Of a stretch of 64,000 nucleotides of DNA, positions 31,022 to 40,012 are shown piece after piece. The notes beneath the pieces are model-generated. The model saw only the letters and a list, made by a program, of their open reading frames with translations, did no database searches and was not told the origin of the DNA. Source of the stretch: Streptomyces sp. NA04227 (GTDB lineage: Bacteria > Actinomycetota > Actinomycetes > Streptomycetales > Streptomycetaceae); NCBI RefSeq assembly GCF_013364195.1, contig NZ_CP054918.1, positions 7,615,001 to 7,679,000 of the forward strand, written 5' to 3'. Numbering within the stretch: position 1 is the stretch's first letter; the number at the start of each line of letters is the position of its first letter. The position numbers were made by a program, and so were the translations under genes.

Positions 31022-32533
31022 TCAGGACGTGGCCGAAAGCGGCTTGGCGATGTCCTCTAGGCCGCGCTGTTCGGCGGGCACCGCGAGGAAGGCGGCGACC
31101 AGGCCCGCCAGGGTCATCAGACCGGCGCCGAGCTGGAAGGCGAGCACCGTGTCCGCGACGTGGCCCGATTCGGTGAGCTCGGCGAAGACCAGCGGGCCCG
31201 TGATGCCGCCCGCGGCGGTGCCGATCGCGTAGAAGAAGGCGATCGCCATGGCCCTGGTCTCCATCGGGAAGATCTCGGAGACGGTCAGATACGCGCTGGA
31301 GGCTCCTGCCGAGGCGAAGAACAGGACCACGCACCAGCAGGCGGTCAGGCCCTGGGCGTCGAGGGAACCGAGGTCGAAGAGCCAGGCGGTGCCGAACAGC
31401 AGCAGGCCGGAGAGCACATAGGTACCGGAGATCATGATGCGGCGGCCGATGGTGTCGAAGAGTTTGCCCAGGACCAGCGGGCCGACGAAGTTTCCGGCCG
31501 CGATGATGGCGAAGTAGTAGCCGGTGCTGCCGGTGGGGACGTCGTAGAACGTGGTGAGGATGGCGCCGAAGCCGAAGGTGATCGCGTTGTAGAGGAAGGC
31601 CTGACCGATGAAGAGGGACAGGCACAGGACCGCTCGCCGGGGATAGCTGCGGAAGACCGTCCTGGCGATGATGACGAAGCCGATGCTCTTGCGCTGGTGG
31701 ATGGTGATCGGCGCACCGGGCTCGGGAAGCGGACGGCCGTGCTCGCGTTCGGCCTCGGTCTCCACCGAGGCGACCAGTTCCTCCGCCTCCTCGCCCCGGC
31801 CGTGGAGGAACTGCCAGCGGGGGCTCTCCGGTACGTTGCGGCGTACCAGCAGGATGACCAGGCCGAGGACGACACCCATGGCGAAGGTGAGCCGCCAGCC
31901 GAGGTCCTTGGGGAAGATCGCCGTGTTCAGGGCGACTACGGACAGCAGGGAGCCGCCGACCGCGCCGAGCCAGTAGCTGCCGTTGATGATCAGGTCGACG
32001 CGGCCGCGGAACTTGGCCGGGATCAGTTCGTCGATCGCCGAGTTGATGGCCGCGTACTCACCGCCGATGCCGAAGCCGGTCAGAAACCGGAACAGAAAGA
32101 ACCACCAGGCCTCGAAGGACAGGGCGGTGAGGGCGGTCGCGGCCAGATAGACCGCGAGCGTGATCATGAACAGCTTCTTGCGTCCGTACCGGTCGGTGAG
32201 CCAGGCGAAGAAGAGCGCGCCGGTACAGGCACCGGCGACGTAGAGGGCCGCGGCGAGGCCGGTGATCTGGGCCGAGGTGATGTCGAGCCCGCTGCCCTCC
32301 TCGGACAGCCGCCCCGCGATGTTGCCGACCGTGGTCACTTCCAGGCCGTCCAGGATCCATACGGTGCCCAGGCCCACGACGATCATCCAGTGCCAGTGCG
32401 ACCAGGGCAGCCGGTCGAGGCGGGCCGGGACGGCGGTGGTGAAGGTGTCGTCCGGGGCGGGCTCGGCGCCGGACCGGCCGGACGAGCCGGAACCCGGTCC
32501 CGGCCCGGGACCGGGCGGTGGTGGGGTGGGCAT
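31022..32533 (-). CDS. MFS transporter (metabolite/sugar-acid symporter type)
   Basis: A 503-aa 12-TM carrier. A Pro/Gly-rich cytoplasmic N-terminus (residues 1-40) precedes LDRLPWSHWHWMIVVGLGTV. WILDGLEVTTVGNIAG follows in TM1, then motif A WLTDRYGRKKLFMI, GFGIGGEYAAINSAIDELIP (a gating stretch characteristic of sugar- and organic-acid porters), RRNVPESPRW and, in the second half, KLFDTIGRRIMI. The ATG at 32533 has GGGAGGGA upstream. It lies tail to tail with lutC. The GEYxAINSAIDE motif links it to the branch that includes metabolite:H+ symporters, so uptake of lactate, a deoxyhexose or a sugar acid for the neighbouring pathway is a reasonable inference. Confidence 0.88.
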   Translation of the reverse strand: MPTPPPPGPGPGPGSGSSGRSGAEPAPDDTFTTAVPARLDRLPWSHWHWMIVVGLGTVWILDGLEVTTVGNIAGRLSEEGSGLDITSAQITGLAAALYVAGACTGALFFAWLTDRYGRKKLFMITLAVYLAATALTALSFEAWWFFLFRFLTGFGIGGEYAAINSAIDELIPAKFRGRVDLIINGSYWLGAVGGSLLSVVALNTAIFPKDLGWRLTFAMGVVLGLVILLVRRNVPESPRWQFLHGRGEEAEELVASVETEAEREHGRPLPEPGAPITIHQRKSIGFVIIARTVFRSYPRRAVLCLSLFIGQAFLYNAITFGFGAILTTFYDVPTGSTGYYFAIIAAGNFVGPLVLGKLFDTIGRRIMISGTYVLSGLLLFGTAWLFDLGSLDAQGLTACWCVVLFFASAGASSAYLTVSEIFPMETRAMAIAFFYAIGTAAGGITGPLVFAELTESGHVADTVLAFQLGAGLMTLAGLVAAFLAVPAEQRGLEDIAKPLSATS

Positions 32534-32880
32534 CGGCTTCCCTCCCTGCGGTGCGGGGCCCGCGCGGTATAGGCACTCCCGCGCGCCGGACTGTGGTGGC
32601 TGGTGTCGCGTGCTGTCCTCAGCCTGCCGTCGGGAGGGGCGGCGAGCCCGCCGGAGAGCGATGGGTTGTGGCATCCGGGGCATGGGGGATGGGCGCCTCT
32701 TCGGGTGTCCGTCCGCTCGGTCCGCTGCCGGATCGAGCGCCGCCGGGCGGTGACTGCTCGGGCGGGCAGGACGGTTGTCGGCATGGTTGCGCTACGTAGA
32801 GGACCAGTGCTCATCATGTGATGGTCCTGTGTCAGGATGTGCGCATGATTCAGGGGTGGGGGCCTCGGGCGGAAGGTCCG

Positions 32881-33516
32881 GTGGCGAGAGTTGTTGGGTG
32901 CTCACATCGCGGCAGTGCGTGGCGAGTTGGGCGCGCGGCGAGCATGGGCGCGTGTGTGTTCGTGAGCGTCGCGCTCCTTGCGGGGTGCGGTGGCGGGGAG
33001 GCGGACGGGGGAGGTGCCTCCGGGCGTGACAAGGGGGCCGGGCCATCCGGCTCAACGGCCGTTGAGCCCGCCAAGAAGCGGAGGCAGGCGCTGTACGACG
33101 TGCGGACGGCGGTCGGCCTGATCGCCGAGGGCGTTCGCGTCGTACCGAAACCGGAGTGGAAGACCCCCTGCGAAGTGGAGGTCGTCGGATATGTGACAGA
33201 GGCTCCCGGACGTTCCGACTTCCAGCGGGTCGTCGACCGGTTGACCGAACTGGGGTGGCGATCCGGCAAGGTGGAGGCGATGGAGGAGCCCGGCCCGCAG
33301 AATCCCGCATACGTCAGCTTCGTGCGCAGCGGGAAGTGGAGTCTCATCGTGGGAAGCTCGCGCATCCCTCAGCAGCTCAAGGACAAGGTCCCTGGGTACG
33401 AGGGGTTCATCCGCATCTCCGGGAGCGCCGCGAGCTGTGATCTGTACACGCCGCCTGCTCGCCCGACTGGTAAGCCCCCTGAAAGGCCGAACCTCGACGG
33501 GTTGATGAGCGGCTGA
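32881..33516 (+). CDS. secreted lipoprotein of unknown function
   Basis: A ~211-aa protein. The N-terminus has a basic region, then GACVFVSVALLAGCGGG with the lipobox LAGC near residue 36. A Gly/Ser linker follows, then a soluble domain containing RRQALYDVRTAVGLIAEGV, VVPKPEWKTPCEVEVVGYV, TELGWRSGKVEAMEEPG and FIRISGSAASCDLYTP. Two Cys (CEVEV, SCDLY) could form a disulfide. I do not recognise a family. The GTG at 32881 is supported by GGAAGG; ATGs at 32818 and 32821 are possible but weaker. A hairpin terminator follows. Confidence 0.7.
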   Translation: MARVVGCSHRGSAWRVGRAASMGACVFVSVALLAGCGGGEADGGGASGRDKGAGPSGSTAVEPAKKRRQALYDVRTAVGLIAEGVRVVPKPEWKTPCEVEVVGYVTEAPGRSDFQRVVDRLTELGWRSGKVEAMEEPGPQNPAYVSFVRSGKWSLIVGSSRIPQQLKDKVPGYEGFIRISGSAASCDLYTPPARPTGKPPERPNLDGLMSG

Positions 33517-33537
33517 GTGGTACGGGACGGCGGTCGC

Positions 33538-33575
33538 GCCGCGGGGTGTGGTGCACGGGCGCCACGCCCCGCGGC
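33538..33575 (+). terminator. hairpin terminator of the lipoprotein gene
   Basis: GCCGCGGGGTGTGG pairs with CCACGCCCCGCGGC (14 bp, one G-T wobble) around a 10-base loop, 22 bases after the stop codon. A CT-rich tail follows. Confidence 0.8.
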
Positions 33576-34211
33576 ACTCTTCTTTCGCCGTCGAGTTTCG
33601 CCGTCGGCTCCGTGACCCGCGGGCACATCAACCGGCAGCCGCAGAAGACGTGCGGCGTCGCTCTTCTCCAAGCTCACAGCCGTCGCCACAATGTCTGCGG
33701 GCGCCGCGGAATTCTTCGTGCGCGACCCCTTGCGCGCCAACTTTCGACGTGTAACCTACGAGTCGTAGCTAACAGAGTGTGATGTTGAGGCCTTCGATAT
33801 CTCTTACGAGTCGATGTCGGGGGCGGCGCGGAAACACGGTCGGTGCTCGTCACCTACGGGCTCGCCGGTTCCGCCGCTCGGCATCGGTTGGCCGTGCACT
33901 TCGGAGGCGTCAGGACGAGATGCCGATGAGGGCCGCCTCGGCAGTCAGGTGCCGTCTGCGGGGCGAGACGGCACGGACTGCCAAGTGTCGTACCGCGGCC
34001 CGGAGTTGTGAGAGCGGGCGTCGGCGACATTGTTCGTTTTCGGTCGTCGTGGTTCATGAATCCGGTCCCGCCGCGGGGACGTCGCACAGCCGCAGGGACG
34101 TCGCACAGAAGCGTGACCCGAGCCGAGCACGGTCCGCGACCGGTCGGTCCGGGGCAGGCGCTCTTCATTGACCTCGTACCGCCCGGTGCGGGACTCGAGA
34201 CGGGACGAGCC
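33576..34211. other. long regulatory spacer without a supported gene
   Basis: About 640 bases lie between the lipoprotein terminator and the TetR gene. Open frames exist on both strands but lack codon bias, a start with ribosome binding site, or recognisable residues. Its main feature is the palindrome at 33750-33774. The segment 34020-34060 is comparatively AT-rich (TTGTTCGTTTTCGGTCG, TTCATGAA) and may hold the TetR promoter. Confidence 0.5.
33750..33774. promoter_or_regulatory. TetR-type palindromic operator candidate
   Basis: The core CTACGA-G-TCGTAG (33756-33768) is a perfect inverted repeat. It extends imperfectly through TGTAAC on the left and CTAACA on the right (four of six further positions pair). 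A related half site, TTACGAGTCG, recurs at about 33805. Size and symmetry fit a TetR dimer, but it lies about 440 bp before the TetR gene. Confidence 0.5.
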
Positions 34212-34895
34212 ATGATGATCTCGCCTGGGACACCCGGGTCGCCTGCTTCCGAGGCGCGCGCGGGCCGTGTGGGCAAGCGGGTGCGGATGCCGCGCCCGGA
34301 GCGCCAGCGGCAACTGCTCGACGTCGCGGAGGACTTGTTCACCACACGAGGCTTCGCGGGGACGTCCATCGAGGACATCGCACGGGCCGCGGGGGTGACG
34401 CGTCCCGTCGTGTACGACCTGCTCGGCGACAAGGACGCCGTGCTGCTTGCCTGTGTCGCCCGAGCCCGGCGGGACTTCGAGGATCGCTTCACTCAAGCGG
34501 TCACCGCGGTCTCCGACGGCGAGGTCGAGGACATCCTGCGCGCCGGTGGCGAGGTGTTCTTCACGATGCTGGAAGCCGACCAGCGGCGGTGGGCCGTGCT
34601 GTTCAGCAGTACGACCGCCACCTCCGGCTTCCTGGCCGAGCAGCTCACCGACCTGCGCGTCGCGACCGTACGCAAGATCGCGGAGCTGGCCCACGAGTTC
34701 CTGCCGGACGCGAACGAGGAGCAGGTGCACGCCTTGGCGCACACCATCTCCGGCGTGGGCGAGCAGCTGGGGCGATGGTGGCTGCGCGAACCGCACATCC
34801 CACGGGAACGGATCGTCGACTACTACCTGCAGTTCATCGCCGCCGGGGTGACCACGGTCGCCCCCGAGCAGTCGGGCGCCCGCAGTACTCCCTGA
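34212..34895 (+). CDS. TetR/AcrR-family regulator
   Basis: A 227-aa regulator. After a disordered basic N-terminus (about 1-30), the HTH reads RQRQLLDVAEDLFTTRGFAG, TSIEDIARAAGVTRPVVYDL and LGDKDAVLLACVARARRDFE. The C-terminal ligand domain is helical (LRAGGEVFFTMLEADQRRW, EQLTDLRVATVRKIAELAHE, VHALAHTISGVGEQLGRWWL). The ATG at 34212 is the best of several in-frame starts. It lies 187 bp before an acyl-CoA synthetase on the same strand. Similar pairs control fatty-acid uptake or degradation genes, so it probably senses an acyl-CoA. Confidence 0.88.
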   Translation: MMISPGTPGSPASEARAGRVGKRVRMPRPERQRQLLDVAEDLFTTRGFAGTSIEDIARAAGVTRPVVYDLLGDKDAVLLACVARARRDFEDRFTQAVTAVSDGEVEDILRAGGEVFFTMLEADQRRWAVLFSSTTATSGFLAEQLTDLRVATVRKIAELAHEFLPDANEEQVHALAHTISGVGEQLGRWWLREPHIPRERIVDYYLQFIAAGVTTVAPEQSGARSTP

Positions 34896-35082
34896 GGTGC
34901 CAAGACAGGCTCCCCAACGGGCCGAGCCGGGCGCCCACTTCATCACTCCGGGCACTATCCGCCGTCCGCCGTCGACCGCACAGTGGTGGGCGCCGGGCCA
35001 GGCGGCCCGCCAAACCCTGCGACTCGCCACCCCCCGACCACCACTCACCGACCCACCAATCCGACTCCCTGCGGAGGTCCCC

Positions 35083-36972
35083 ATGAGCCTGGACAGCAGG
35101 CAACAGTCCCTGATCGAACGGCGTCCGCCCTCCGTCGCCCATCACTTCCTGAGCCGGATCGCGGAGACTCCCGACAGTGAGGCGTACCGGTTCCCCGTAG
35201 CCGTCGGAGACCAGGGCGCGGAGGAATGGCACACGCTCACCTGGGGGCAGACCGCACAGCGGGTGAAGGAGGTCGCGGCGGGGCTGATGACACTCGGCAT
35301 CCAGGCGGAGGACCGGGTCGCCATCGCCTCGTCCACCCGGATCGACTGGGTCGTCGCCGACCTGGGGAACATGTGCGCGGGCGCCGCGACCACCACGGTC
35401 TACCCCAGCACCAACGCCGAGGAGACGGCGTTCATCCTGGCCGACTCGGGCAGCCGCGCGCTGTTCGCCGAGGACGCCGAACAACTGGCCAAGGTGCTGG
35501 CCCGCAAGGACGAGCTGCCGGAACTGTTCGCGGTCATCGTGTTCGACGCACCCGCCGAACTGTCCGATGCCGAGGGCCTGACCGTACTGACGATGGCGGA
35601 GCTGCGGGAGCGTGGCACCGCGTACCTGGCCGACCACCCGAAGGCCATCGAGGAGGCCGTCGAGGCGCTGGACAGGCACCAGCTCGCCACTCTGATCTAC
35701 ACCTCGGGCACCACGGGCCGCCCCAAGGGCGTGCGCCTCGTGCACGACTGCTGGGCGTACGAGGGCATCGCCCAGGAGCTGAGCGGGATGCTGCGCGCCG
35801 AGGACGTGCAGTTCATGTGGCTGCCGATGTCCCATGTCTTCGGCAAGACGATGCTCTGCGGGCAGATCGTCACCGGCCACTCGATGGCCGTGGACGGCCG
35901 GGTGGACCGCCTCGTCGAGAACCTGCCCATCGTCCGCCCGACCCTGATGGCGGCGGTGCCCCGCATCTTCGAGAAGGTCTACAACGGGATCGCGAGCAAG
36001 GCCCGTGCCAAGGGTGGCGTCAGCTACAAGATCTTCCGGTGGGCCGCCGGGGTCGCCCGCGAGTACGCGCGCACCACCCAGGCGAACGAGATCGCCACCG
36101 GCCGCCCCACGGCACCGCTCGGGCTCCGGCTGCAGCACGCCCTGGCCGACAAACTGGTCTTCGCCAAGGTGCGTGCGGCGTTCGGCGGCCGGATGCGCGG
36201 CGCGGTCTCCGGCAGCGCCGCGCTCGCCCCGGAGATCGGCTACTTCTTCGTCGGCGCGGGCCTGCCGGTCCTTGAGGGCTACGGCCTGACCGAGACGGCC
36301 GCCGGTTCGACGGTCAACCGCGAAGGTGCCGTACGAGTCGGCACCGTCGGCACCCCGCTGCCCGGAACGGAGGCGCGGATCGCCGAGGATGGCGAGATCC
36401 TGCTGCGCGGCCCCGGGGTCATGAGCGGCTACCACAACCTGCCCGAGCAGACCGCCGAAGTCCTCACCAGCGACGGCTGGTTCCACACCGGTGACATCGG
36501 TGAGCTGGACTCCGACGGATTCCTGCGGATCACCGACCGCAAGAAGGACATGTTCAAGACCTCGGGCGGCAAGTACGTCGCGCCCAGCGAGATCGAGGGC
36601 AAGTTCAAGGCGATCTGCCCGTTCGTCAGCAACATCCTGGTGATCGGCGCCCAACGCAACTACTGCACGGCGCTCATCGGCCTGGACACCACCGTGCTGA
36701 TGCCCTGGGCCGCCGAGAACGGCATGGCGGACAAGTCCTACGCCGAGGTGGTCGCCGCCCCCGCGACCGTCGACCTCATCGACGGCTTCGTACGGAAGCT
36801 GAACGAGGAACTGCAACGCTGGCAGACGATCAAGAAGTTCACGCTGCTCCCGCGTGACCTCGACCTGGAGCACGGCGAGATCACCCCGAGCCTGAAGATC
36901 AAGCGCCCGGTCGTCGAGCGCGGCTACGCCGGCGCCATCGCCGAGATGTACGCGGGCGCCAACGAGGCCTGA
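35083..36972 (+). CDS. AMP-forming long-chain acyl-CoA synthetase (FadD15/ACSBG-like)
   Basis: A 629-aa adenylate-forming enzyme. The P-loop-like motif is LATLIYTSGTTGRPKGVRLV, followed by MWLPMSHVFGKTML and the linker region GAVSGSAALAPEIGYFF. The A5 motif is LEGYGLTETAAGST, the A7 motif GWFHTGDIGELDSDGFLRIT, then DRKKDMFKTSGGKYVAPSEI, and the C-terminal Lys in EITPSLKIKRPVV. Length and the GGKYVAPSEIEGKFK stretch place it among long-chain acyl-CoA synthetases rather than acetyl-CoA synthetases. GGAGG precedes the ATG by five bases. It converts fatty acid, ATP and CoA to acyl-CoA and is probably regulated by the TetR gene upstream. A hairpin terminator follows. Confidence 0.92.
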   Translation: MSLDSRQQSLIERRPPSVAHHFLSRIAETPDSEAYRFPVAVGDQGAEEWHTLTWGQTAQRVKEVAAGLMTLGIQAEDRVAIASSTRIDWVVADLGNMCAGAATTTVYPSTNAEETAFILADSGSRALFAEDAEQLAKVLARKDELPELFAVIVFDAPAELSDAEGLTVLTMAELRERGTAYLADHPKAIEEAVEALDRHQLATLIYTSGTTGRPKGVRLVHDCWAYEGIAQELSGMLRAEDVQFMWLPMSHVFGKTMLCGQIVTGHSMAVDGRVDRLVENLPIVRPTLMAAVPRIFEKVYNGIASKARAKGGVSYKIFRWAAGVAREYARTTQANEIATGRPTAPLGLRLQHALADKLVFAKVRAAFGGRMRGAVSGSAALAPEIGYFFVGAGLPVLEGYGLTETAAGSTVNREGAVRVGTVGTPLPGTEARIAEDGEILLRGPGVMSGYHNLPEQTAEVLTSDGWFHTGDIGELDSDGFLRITDRKKDMFKTSGGKYVAPSEIEGKFKAICPFVSNILVIGAQRNYCTALIGLDTTVLMPWAAENGMADKSYAEVVAAPATVDLIDGFVRKLNEELQRWQTIKKFTLLPRDLDLEHGEITPSLKIKRPVVERGYAGAIAEMYAGANEA

Positions 36973-37010
36973 TTCCGGCGCTCCTGAACACCCGTCACAC
37001 CCGTGACACC

Positions 37011-37043
37011 CATTGCCCCGGCCGCCACCAGGCCGGGGCAATG
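37011..37043 (+). terminator. hairpin terminator after the acyl-CoA synthetase
   Basis: CATTGCCCCGGCC pairs perfectly with GGCCGGGGCAATG (13 bp) around a 7-base loop, 38 bases after the stop codon. It is probably bidirectional, since the next gene converges. Confidence 0.85.
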
Positions 37044-37111
37044 GCGTGAGTACGGAGTTCGCCGTACGGACGCGCACGCGTGCGGACGCCCACGAATACG
37101 GATGGCCACGA

Positions 37112-37399
37112 CTACAGGCGTACGGTCAGCTCCACGGTCACCTCGTCCCCCGTCGAGAGGCGCTGCGGCTTGCGTACGGCGTTCTTGAGCGGCAGCAGAT
37201 AGCCGCCGTCCTTCGGGAAGAGCGAGGTGGCGAAGGAGACCTCGCCGATCCGTGCCTCGACGGGAACGACGCCCCAGCCGTAGGTCGCCATCGACGCCAC
37301 CTCCTGGATGTCGGCGGACTGCTCTTCGGGCACGGGAACGAAGTAGTACGGGGACGGCCCGCGCCATTCGATCACCTGTCCGGCGAAGACGATGTCCAT
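37112..37399 (-). CDS. DUF1905 domain protein
   Basis: A 95-aa beta-barrel protein: FAGQVIEWRGPSPYYFVPVP, then ADIQEVASMATYGWGVVPVE, GEVSFATSLFPKDGGYLLPL, KNAVRKPQRLSTGDEVTVEL. The W-R-GP-YYFVPVP and SLFPKDGGYLLPLKNAVR strings are the conserved core of DUF1905, a small domain of unknown function. Residues around the GWG turn and the Lys/Arg pair are conserved in the family. The four-base gap to the upstream vWA gene (stop 37404) suggests co-transcription. Confidence 0.85.
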   Translation of the reverse strand: MDIVFAGQVIEWRGPSPYYFVPVPEEQSADIQEVASMATYGWGVVPVEARIGEVSFATSLFPKDGGYLLPLKNAVRKPQRLSTGDEVTVELTVRL

Positions 37400-37403
37400 T
37401 GAG

Positions 37404-38237
37404 TCAGTCCGTTCCTTGGAGCGGGTTGGTGCGCTGCTCCGGGTTGGGCGGCCGCACGATTCCGTGGGCGCGTGCGCTCGTCAGCCAGTGCGGGAACTCG
37501 TGCAGCAACCGGTCGTAGAGTTCGCCGTCGCCGAGGGCACGCGGGTCCTTCCCGGCGGGAAAGAAGCCGCTGTTGTCCACGGGACGCTTCGCCGGTACGG
37601 CCAGGTCGTCGAGCCTGTGCAGAAAGGCGAACTCGGTGTCGTCCGGGTCGCCGAAGCCGATGAACTGCCAGAACAGCGGCAGGTGAGCGGCCTTGCACAG
37701 GAAGCGTGCGGCGGCGGCCTTGCTGGTCGGCCCGCCGTCGGTCTGGAAGACGACGAGCGCCGGGGTGCCGCTGTCCCGGTCGAGGTAGTGGTCCAGGACG
37801 GCGTCCATGGCCCAGTGATAGTTGGTACGCCCCATGTGCCCCAAGGAGTCGTGGAGTTCGTTGATCCGGCCCGCGTAGGAATCGAGGTCGAGCTCGGTGC
37901 CACCGTCGACATCGGTGGAGAAGAACGTCACCGGCACCCGGGCGTCGTCGTCCAGATGCGCGGACAGCGACAGGACCTGTTCCGCCAGGTGCTGCACGGT
38001 GCCGTCCCGGTAGTAGGGACGCATCGACCCGGAGCGGTCGAGGACGAGGTAGACCGCGGCGCGCTCGTTCACCAACTCGTACTTGCGCAGGCTGACCGCC
38101 GCGCTCTTGTACAGGCTGACCAGGCCGGGCGCGCGTCGGCCAATCCCGGCCGCCGACAAGGCCGACGTGACGGACCCGGACCCGGACGCGGACCCGGACG
38201 CGGACACGGAGGGGGACGTGGACGCTATCGATGTCAC
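37404..38237 (-). CDS. vWA-domain protein (TerF/TerY-like)
   Basis: A 277-aa protein. A Ser/Ala/Gly-rich N-terminus (residues 1-30) is encoded by GTCCG-type tandem repeats. The vWA domain begins AVYLVLDRSGSMRPYYRDG with an intact MIDAS (DxSxS). It continues HLAEQVLSLSAHLDDDARVP, TNYHWAMDAVLDHYL (MIDAS Thr) and ALVVFQTDGGPTSK (MIDAS Asp). PLFWQFIGFGDPDDTEFAFL and the Pro-rich end follow. The sequence style matches vWA proteins of tellurium-resistance/stress (Ter) systems, which bind metal and form multiprotein assemblies near the membrane. No TerD-type protein is present in the window, so the partner is unknown. It precedes the DUF1905 gene in one unit. Confidence 0.88.
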   Translation of the reverse strand: MTSIASTSPSVSASGSASGSGSVTSALSAAGIGRRAPGLVSLYKSAAVSLRKYELVNERAAVYLVLDRSGSMRPYYRDGTVQHLAEQVLSLSAHLDDDARVPVTFFSTDVDGGTELDLDSYAGRINELHDSLGHMGRTNYHWAMDAVLDHYLDRDSGTPALVVFQTDGGPTSKAAAARFLCKAAHLPLFWQFIGFGDPDDTEFAFLHRLDDLAVPAKRPVDNSGFFPAGKDPRALGDGELYDRLLHEFPHWLTSARAHGIVRPPNPEQRTNPLQGTD

Positions 38238-38426
38238 GGCACTTCCTCAATGAACTCCATGTGCCGATCGTGACAGACGGATCTGACATCGAGGTCGCGG
38301 GCCAGTGCCGCGGCGACCCGTCCCCGCACCGGTGAACGCGCGTAAACGGGGGCGCCCCTGTGAGGCCCGAGGCCGTTCACTTAAACTCTTGTGCCGTTTC
38401 GATCATGAGTGAGAAGGAGTGCGGCC

Positions 38427-38591
38427 GTGAAGGCGCAAAGCAGTGCGAGGTTCACCGACGACAACGCCCCGATCTACGCCGAGTTGATCAGGGATCTCGG
38501 CGACGTGCCCGAGGACGTACGGCGTACCGCCGAGCAGGTTCTCCGGAAGGCGGACAGGGCGGTTGACTTCTCGCGGGCGGTGGCGGCCTGA
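38427..38591 (+). CDS. small conserved actinobacterial protein
   Basis: A 54-aa protein, mostly helical and charged: SSARFTDDNAPIYAELIRDL, GDVPEDVRRTAEQVLRKADR, then AVDFSRAVAA. GTG 38427 has AAGGAG eight bases upstream. Codon bias is strong for its size, so it is very likely real. The style (ELIxDLGDVPxDVRRxAEQ) is one I associate with short Streptomyces proteins of unknown function. No motif indicates a role. It is divergent from the vWA gene and monocistronic. Confidence 0.7.
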   Translation: MKAQSSARFTDDNAPIYAELIRDLGDVPEDVRRTAEQVLRKADRAVDFSRAVAA

Positions 38592-38791
38592 CCGCGAGCC
38601 CCTCCGGGGTGGTTGGGGTGGGGAGGGGTTCCGGTCGCTCGTCGTCAGGTCCGACGGCACCCGTGTCGTCACCGGTGGGATAACGGGCTGCCCGGCGGGC
38701 GCGCACCGGCTAGCATCCACCGGGACATCGCGTGTCGGTCACCGGCTGGGTGAGGCATGGAGGTGTCGGGAGATGCCCATGGAGGCATTCC

Positions 38792-39181
38792 TTGTCGGTC
38801 GAGTTGAACCACACGATCATTCACGCCCGGGACAACCGGGAATCCGCCGAGTTCTTCACGGACTTGCTGGGCCTTGAGATCACCACCGAGTGGGGCCCGT
38901 TCATCGCTGTCGAACTGAGCAACGGCGTCACACTGGACTTCGCCACGATCCCCGCGGACAAGATCACACCGCAGCACTACGCCTTCCTGATCTCCGAGGA
39001 GGAGTTCGACGCGGCGTACGCACGCATCACCGCACGCGGCATCGAGCACTACGCCGATCCGCACCGGCGCCGGCCCGGCGTGATCAACCACAACGACGGT
39101 GGCCGCGGCGTGTACTTCATGGACCCCGCGGGCCACGCCATGGAACTCATCACCGTGCCCTACGGCGGCTGGAAGGCGTAG
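38792..39181 (+). CDS. VOC-family protein (glyoxalase/bleomycin-resistance/dioxygenase fold)
   Basis: A 129-aa VOC protein: VELNHTIIHARDNRESAEFF, TDLLGLEITTEWGPFIAVEL, LISEEEFDAAYARITARGIE, then HRRRPGVINHNDGGRGVYFM and DPAGHAMELITVPYG. His in the first strand (LNHTIIHA), and Glu in AMELIT give metal-site candidates; NHNDGGRGVYFMDPAGH is the typical final loop. The TTG at 38792 was chosen because GGAGG lies at 38781-38785; the in-frame upstream GTG would add residues unlike the family. The function is unknown; it may be a dioxygenase or resistance protein. A strong terminator follows. Confidence 0.85.
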   Translation: MSVELNHTIIHARDNRESAEFFTDLLGLEITTEWGPFIAVELSNGVTLDFATIPADKITPQHYAFLISEEEFDAAYARITARGIEHYADPHRRRPGVINHNDGGRGVYFMDPAGHAMELITVPYGGWKA

Positions 39182-39205
39182 AGCGCACGCGGGTCACACG
39201 TCTCT

Positions 39206-39237
39206 CGGGGGCCGCGCTCGTACGGGCGCGGCCCCCG
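39206..39237 (+). terminator. hairpin terminator after the VOC gene
   Basis: CGGGGGCCGCGC pairs perfectly with GCGCGGCCCCCG (12 bp) around an 8-base loop, 24 bases after the stop codon. Confidence 0.85.
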
Positions 39238-39300
39238 GTACGTCGACCGCTTCGGAAGGCAGCGGTTCGGGCGGGAGCCGGGACGCGCGGGGATTCCGGT

Positions 39301-39465
39301 TCAGGTACGGCCGGGGGTCTGGTCGGCGTCCCGTGGGGTTCGCTGCATGGGGATCAGGGCCTCCGCGTAACGGGACCTGCCCTGCAGGGTGTGGCCGCGT
39401 AGCAGCGTCAGCGTGTCGCTGTCGATCCGCGCGGGCGCCCTACCACCCGGCTGCTCCTCGGTCAC
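39301..39465 (-). CDS. small protein of unknown function
   Basis: A 54-aa frame from GTG 39465: TEEQPGGRAPARIDSDTLTL, LRGHTLQGRSRYAEALIPMQ, then RTPRDADQTPGRT. Streptomycete codon bias begins at this GTG. The 14 codons upstream in the same frame (GAT TCT CAA AGT and others) are atypical, which supports the start. AAGG lies about 12 bases upstream. No family is recognised; the sequence is polar and probably partly disordered. It may encode a short regulatory peptide. Moderate confidence rests on codon bias only. Confidence 0.45.
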   Translation of the reverse strand: MTEEQPGGRAPARIDSDTLTLLRGHTLQGRSRYAEALIPMQRTPRDADQTPGRT

Positions 39466-40012
39466 GGACAACTGCCTTGTTTCCAAGGGACTTTGAGAAT
39501 CCTTCACACTGGCCACATGCAGATCTTGTAGGTGTCGGCGCGCATGGTCAATACCGGTCCGGGTAGCGGCGAGGACCCGCACGGGACGAGGTCCTTCATT
39601 CCCGGCGGACCCGTACGGAACCCGCCTTCCGGGACGAGGAGGCACCCAACGGCACGCGGTGCCCGTGGCATTCCGCTCGTGGTGGGTGCGGGGGCCGCGC
39701 CGTCGGCCGGTCGCCGTGCGCGCCTGCGCTGCGGCCTCACATCCGCGCCACATTCGCTTTTGCGGCGGAAAGCGTGACCCTGGAGTGAGGGCACCATCGG
39801 GAGCCCTTGTCGCTTCGGCGCGCAGTAGCGGTTCGCGGCGCGCATACCGCCCGTAGCGAGGGGCATGCGCGGAGCACCGGCACGGGGCTCCTCTCCGTGC
39901 GCTGTGCACGGTGGGTACGCGGGCGTGCGCGTATGCGAGCGGCCCGCGGAGACGGTACGAGTACGGAGCAGGGTCCGCGGGGGCCAGTACGGGGAAGGAA
40001 GGACGCCGCAGG
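39466..40012. other. gap without a recognised gene
   Basis: About 550 bases lie between the small minus-strand protein and the acidic plus-strand protein, which are divergent. Frames here are Arg/Pro/Gly-rich by composition only. No clear operator or hairpin was found. Confidence 0.5.

Noticed and set aside
36951..37400. Long minus-strand frames across the acyl-CoA synthetase and DUF1905 region
   Set aside because: Composition-driven open frames; motifs and third-position bias support the annotated strands only.
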